The notes below the pieces were generated by a model. It was not told the DNA's origin and ran no database searches. It saw only the letters and a list, made by a program, of their open reading frames with translations. The position numbers and the translations under genes are program-made. A stretch of DNA of 15,170 nucleotides from CBDCWA01 sp046048295 (GTDB lineage Bacteria; Pseudomonadota; Alphaproteobacteria; Rhizobiales; Hyphomicrobiaceae), in the NCBI GenBank assembly GCA_046048295.1, contig JBJOGJ010000077.1:1-15170 (forward strand), written 5' to 3'. This document shows positions 12,921-15,170 of this stretch, in pieces; the stretch's first letter is position 1, and every line of letters begins with the position of its first letter.

Positions 12921-13796
12921 ATGGTAGAATCTGTTCTTGGCATCGTGGGTGGCAGCGGACTCTATGACCTGCCCGGCCTTGCGAATGCCGAGTGGCGCAA
13001 TGTCACGAGCCCTTGGGGTAATGTCTCCGACCACATTCTCTTCGCCGAACTCGACGGCCTGCAGATCCGCTTCCTCCCGCGTCACGGGCGAGGCCATAGG
13101 GTTTCGCCAAGCCACATCGACTACCGCGCCAATATCGACGCACTGAAGCGTGCCGGGGTTACGGATCTCGTCTCGATCTCGGCTTGCGGCTCCCTAAGGG
13201 AGGAATTGCCGCCAGGACACTTCGTGATCGTCGACCAGTTCATAGACCGCACTTTCGCACGAGAGAAGAGCTTCTTCGGCGAGGGGCTCGTTGCACATGT
13301 GTCGGTCGCCGATCCGGTCAGTCCACTGCTCGCAGACGCACTCGAGGCCGCAGCTCGGGCAGAAGGCATCGATGTGACCCGCGGCGGAACCTACCTCGTG
13401 ATGGAGGGGCCGCAATTCTCGACACGGGCGGAGTCAAATCTCTATCGCTCCTGGGGCTGCTCAGTAATTGGCATGACCAACATGCCCGAAGCGAAACTGG
13501 CCCGGGAAGCCGAGATCTGCTACGCGACCGTCGCCATGGTCACCGACTATGATTGCTGGCACGAGGAGCACGCCGATGTCGACGTAGCCTCGGTGATCGC
13601 AGTGATGCATTCGAACACGGTGAAGGCGCAGTTGCTCGTGCGCAATCTGGCAGCTACCTTTCCGCGCCGACACCCGGCCTGCCCGATCGGCTCAGACAAA
13701 GCGCTTGAGGTGGCGATAATCACGCCGAGGGAAGCGCGCGATCCTGCGCTCGTGGCCAAGCTCGATGCCGTTGCCGGTAGAGTGCTCGGGAGTTAG
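12921..13796 (+). CDS. mtnP: S-methyl-5'-thioadenosine phosphorylase MtnP
   Basis: MtnP splits MTA with phosphate into adenine and methylthioribose-1-phosphate, the entry step of MTA salvage. The 291-residue protein shows phosphate-binding GGSG (10-13) and RHGRGH (54-59), SACGSLREELPPG (88-99), MEGPQFSTRAE (161-171), GMTNMPEAKLARE (184-196) and TDYDCW (208-213), whose Asp209 and Asp211 bind the purine 6-amino group and favour adenine over guanine or hypoxanthine. The ATG at 12921 has AGGAGG-type sequence (12907-12913) seven bases before it, so the upstream in-frame start at 12873, inside the terminator, is rejected. It lies just after petABC. Its product feeds the apt-mtnA-aldolase operon about 8.5 kb away, and it converges on dxs with 33 bp between. 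Confidence 0.95.
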   Translation: MVESVLGIVGGSGLYDLPGLANAEWRNVTSPWGNVSDHILFAELDGLQIRFLPRHGRGHRVSPSHIDYRANIDALKRAGVTDLVSISACGSLREELPPGHFVIVDQFIDRTFAREKSFFGEGLVAHVSVADPVSPLLADALEAAARAEGIDVTRGGTYLVMEGPQFSTRAESNLYRSWGCSVIGMTNMPEAKLAREAEICYATVAMVTDYDCWHEEHADVDVASVIAVMHSNTVKAQLLVRNLAATFPRRHPACPIGSDKALEVAIITPREARDPALVAKLDAVAGRVLGS

Positions 13797-13829
13797 CTGT
13801 TACTGTCCGCAAGCGACGGGAGAGCGGTT

Positions 13830-15170
13830 TCAGGCCCGACTCGCGTCCTCCGCCAACGTCTCGCGGCCTAGGGCGGTCAGCACGTTGGCAACGATTCCAG
13901 CAGCATTGAGCCCTGCCACGTCGTACATAAGCTCAGGCTTGTCGTGATCGATGAACGCGTCCGGCAAGAACATGGTGCGTATCTTGAGACCACGGTCCAG
14001 TTGTCCCCGTTGTGCAAGGCAGGCCAGAACCTGTGTCGCGAAGCCACCGATACTTCCCTCCTCGACTGTTACCAGCACCTCGTGATTTGCTGCCAGCCTG
14101 CAGGCGAGATCCTCATCGAGCGGCTTTGCGAAGCGGGCATCGGCCACAGTCGTCGAGAGGCCCATTGCAGCCAGTTGATCGGCTGCCTTCAGACATTCGG
14201 CAAGCCGCGTGCCAAGCGAAAGAAGGGCAACTTTTGTGCCTTCACGGACGATCCTGCCTCTTCCAATTTCAAGCGGCACGCCAAAGTCGGGCATATCGAT
14301 GCCGACCCCTTCGCCACGCGGATAGCGGAAAGCGGACGGCCGATCATCGATCGCAACGGCGGTTGCCACCATGTGGCGTAGCTCCGCCTCATCCGCCGCA
14401 GCCATGACAACAAAGCCCGGTAGGCAGCACAGGTAGGCAATATCGAAGGAACCAGCGTGGGTCGGACCATCGGCACCAACGAGACCGGCGCGATCGAGGG
14501 CAAATCGAACCGGAAGCCGCTGGATGGCAACGTCGTGGACAACCTGATCGTAGGCGCGCTGCAGGAAAGTGGAGTAGATGGCACAGAAGGGCTTGTATCC
14601 TTCCGTGGCAAGTCCGGCTGCAAATGTCACTGCGTGCTGCTCGGCGATACCGACGTCGAAAGATCGAGCGGGAAATTCCTTGGCGAAGAGATCGACGCCG
14701 GTGCCGGAGGGCATTGCGGCGGTAATCGCCACGATCTTGGTGTCTTCGCGCGCGAGCTGGATCAGCGTCTCGCCGAAGACCTTGGTATAGCTTGGTGCAT
14801 TCGGCTTCGGCTTGACCTGGTCACCGGTGATGACATTGAACTTGTTGACGCCGTGATACTTGTCCTCGCTGGTCTCAGCAGGCGGATAGCCCTTGCCCTT
14901 GCGGGTGATAACGTGCACGAGAACGGGACCCTGCCGGGCGTCGCGAACGTTCTTCAGCACGGGGATGAGGTGGTCCAGGTTGTGCCCGTCGATCGGGCCG
15001 ACGTAATAGAAGCCGAGTTCTTCGAACCAAGCGCCACCCTGCCAAAGATGACGTGTATATTCTTCGACGCGGGCGGCACGACGTTCCCAAGTCTTGGGAA
15101 GTCGCTTCGCCAGCTGCTTGGCGATGTCGCGAACGTAGAAATATGTGCCACTCGATGTGATGCGGGCGAG
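13830..15170 (-). CDS. dxs: 1-deoxy-D-xylulose-5-phosphate synthase Dxs (3' part, start beyond the window)
   Basis: Dxs condenses pyruvate and glyceraldehyde-3-phosphate with thiamine diphosphate, the first step of the MEP isoprenoid pathway. The frame is open to the right edge, leaving 446 C-terminal residues of the usual ~640; roughly the first 195, with the N-terminal thiamine-binding parts, lie outside. Visible are YVGPIDGHN (fragment residues about 60-68), HVITRKGKGYPPAE, AITAAMPSGTG, the catalytic Glu177 in VGIAEQHAVTFAAGLA, DRAGLVGADGPTHAGSFD with the substrate-binding His, and a C-terminal transketolase-like domain ending in DASRA. No frameshift is seen. The internal ATG at 14960 is not a start. 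It converges on mtnP, and no terminator is visible between the two stop codons. Confidence 0.95.
   Translation of the reverse strand, partial: LARITSSGTYFYVRDIAKQLAKRLPKTWERRAARVEEYTRHLWQGGAWFEELGFYYVGPIDGHNLDHLIPVLKNVRDARQGPVLVHVITRKGKGYPPAETSEDKYHGVNKFNVITGDQVKPKPNAPSYTKVFGETLIQLAREDTKIVAITAAMPSGTGVDLFAKEFPARSFDVGIAEQHAVTFAAGLATEGYKPFCAIYSTFLQRAYDQVVHDVAIQRLPVRFALDRAGLVGADGPTHAGSFDIAYLCCLPGFVVMAAADEAELRHMVATAVAIDDRPSAFRYPRGEGVGIDMPDFGVPLEIGRGRIVREGTKVALLSLGTRLAECLKAADQLAAMGLSTTVADARFAKPLDEDLACRLAANHEVLVTVEEGSIGGFATQVLACLAQRGQLDRGLKIRTMFLPDAFIDHDKPELMYDVAGLNAAGIVANVLTALGRETLAEDASRA

Overview
The window is about 15.2 kb of GC-rich, densely coded chromosomal DNA from what looks like an alphaproteobacterium, most plausibly of a Rhodospirillales-like or related lineage. 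The grounds are a cytochrome bc1 operon of alphaproteobacterial type with separate petA, petB and petC genes (Rhizobiales usually fuse petB and petC), a Tat-type Rieske protein, and the neighbourhood of petABC, mtnP and apt. I see no insertion sequence, phage gene, CRISPR array, tRNA or rRNA, so this is mostly housekeeping sequence.

Layout, left to right. Positions 1-1133 hold an unrecognised 89-aa protein and a MarR-family regulator, both on +. A gene-poor 450-bp gap (1134-1583) with two inverted repeats follows. From 4185 back to 1584 a tight minus-strand operon reads apt, a small four-cysteine zinc-ribbon protein, mtnA and a class II (fuculose-phosphate-type) aldolase. Facing away from it, on +, are a one-helix membrane protein (4325), a small secreted basic protein (5002) ending at a strong terminator, then tlyA and a TrmA/RlmD-type RNA methyltransferase in overlap. 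cobB (minus) overlaps the end of that methyltransferase tail to tail and diverges from a SAM methyltransferase gene with a long extra N-terminal region. trmL (minus) diverges from petABC (+), which ends at a second terminator. mtnP (+) follows and converges on the 3' part of dxs (minus), which runs off the right edge.

The coherent metabolic theme is salvage of 5'-methylthioadenosine (MTA). MtnP would split MTA to adenine and methylthioribose-1-phosphate, Apt would recycle the adenine, MtnA would isomerise the sugar, and the class II aldolase would cleave methylthioribulose-1-phosphate. The aldolase keeps the spacing of the FucA catalytic Glu and zinc His residues and lacks a Glu where MtnB dehydratases carry their catalytic one. 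This points to the 'DHAP shunt' (DHAP plus methylthioacetaldehyde) rather than the classical methionine salvage pathway. The zinc-ribbon protein between apt and mtnA is the least explained member of this set. A second theme is RNA modification (TlyA, RlmD-like, TrmL), and a third is respiration (bc1 complex).

No wholly new system is evident. The best leads are the aldolase-type MTA operon with its small zinc-ribbon protein, the sirtuin with a desuccinylase-type Y-x-x-R motif, and several perfect inverted or direct repeats next to the MarR gene.
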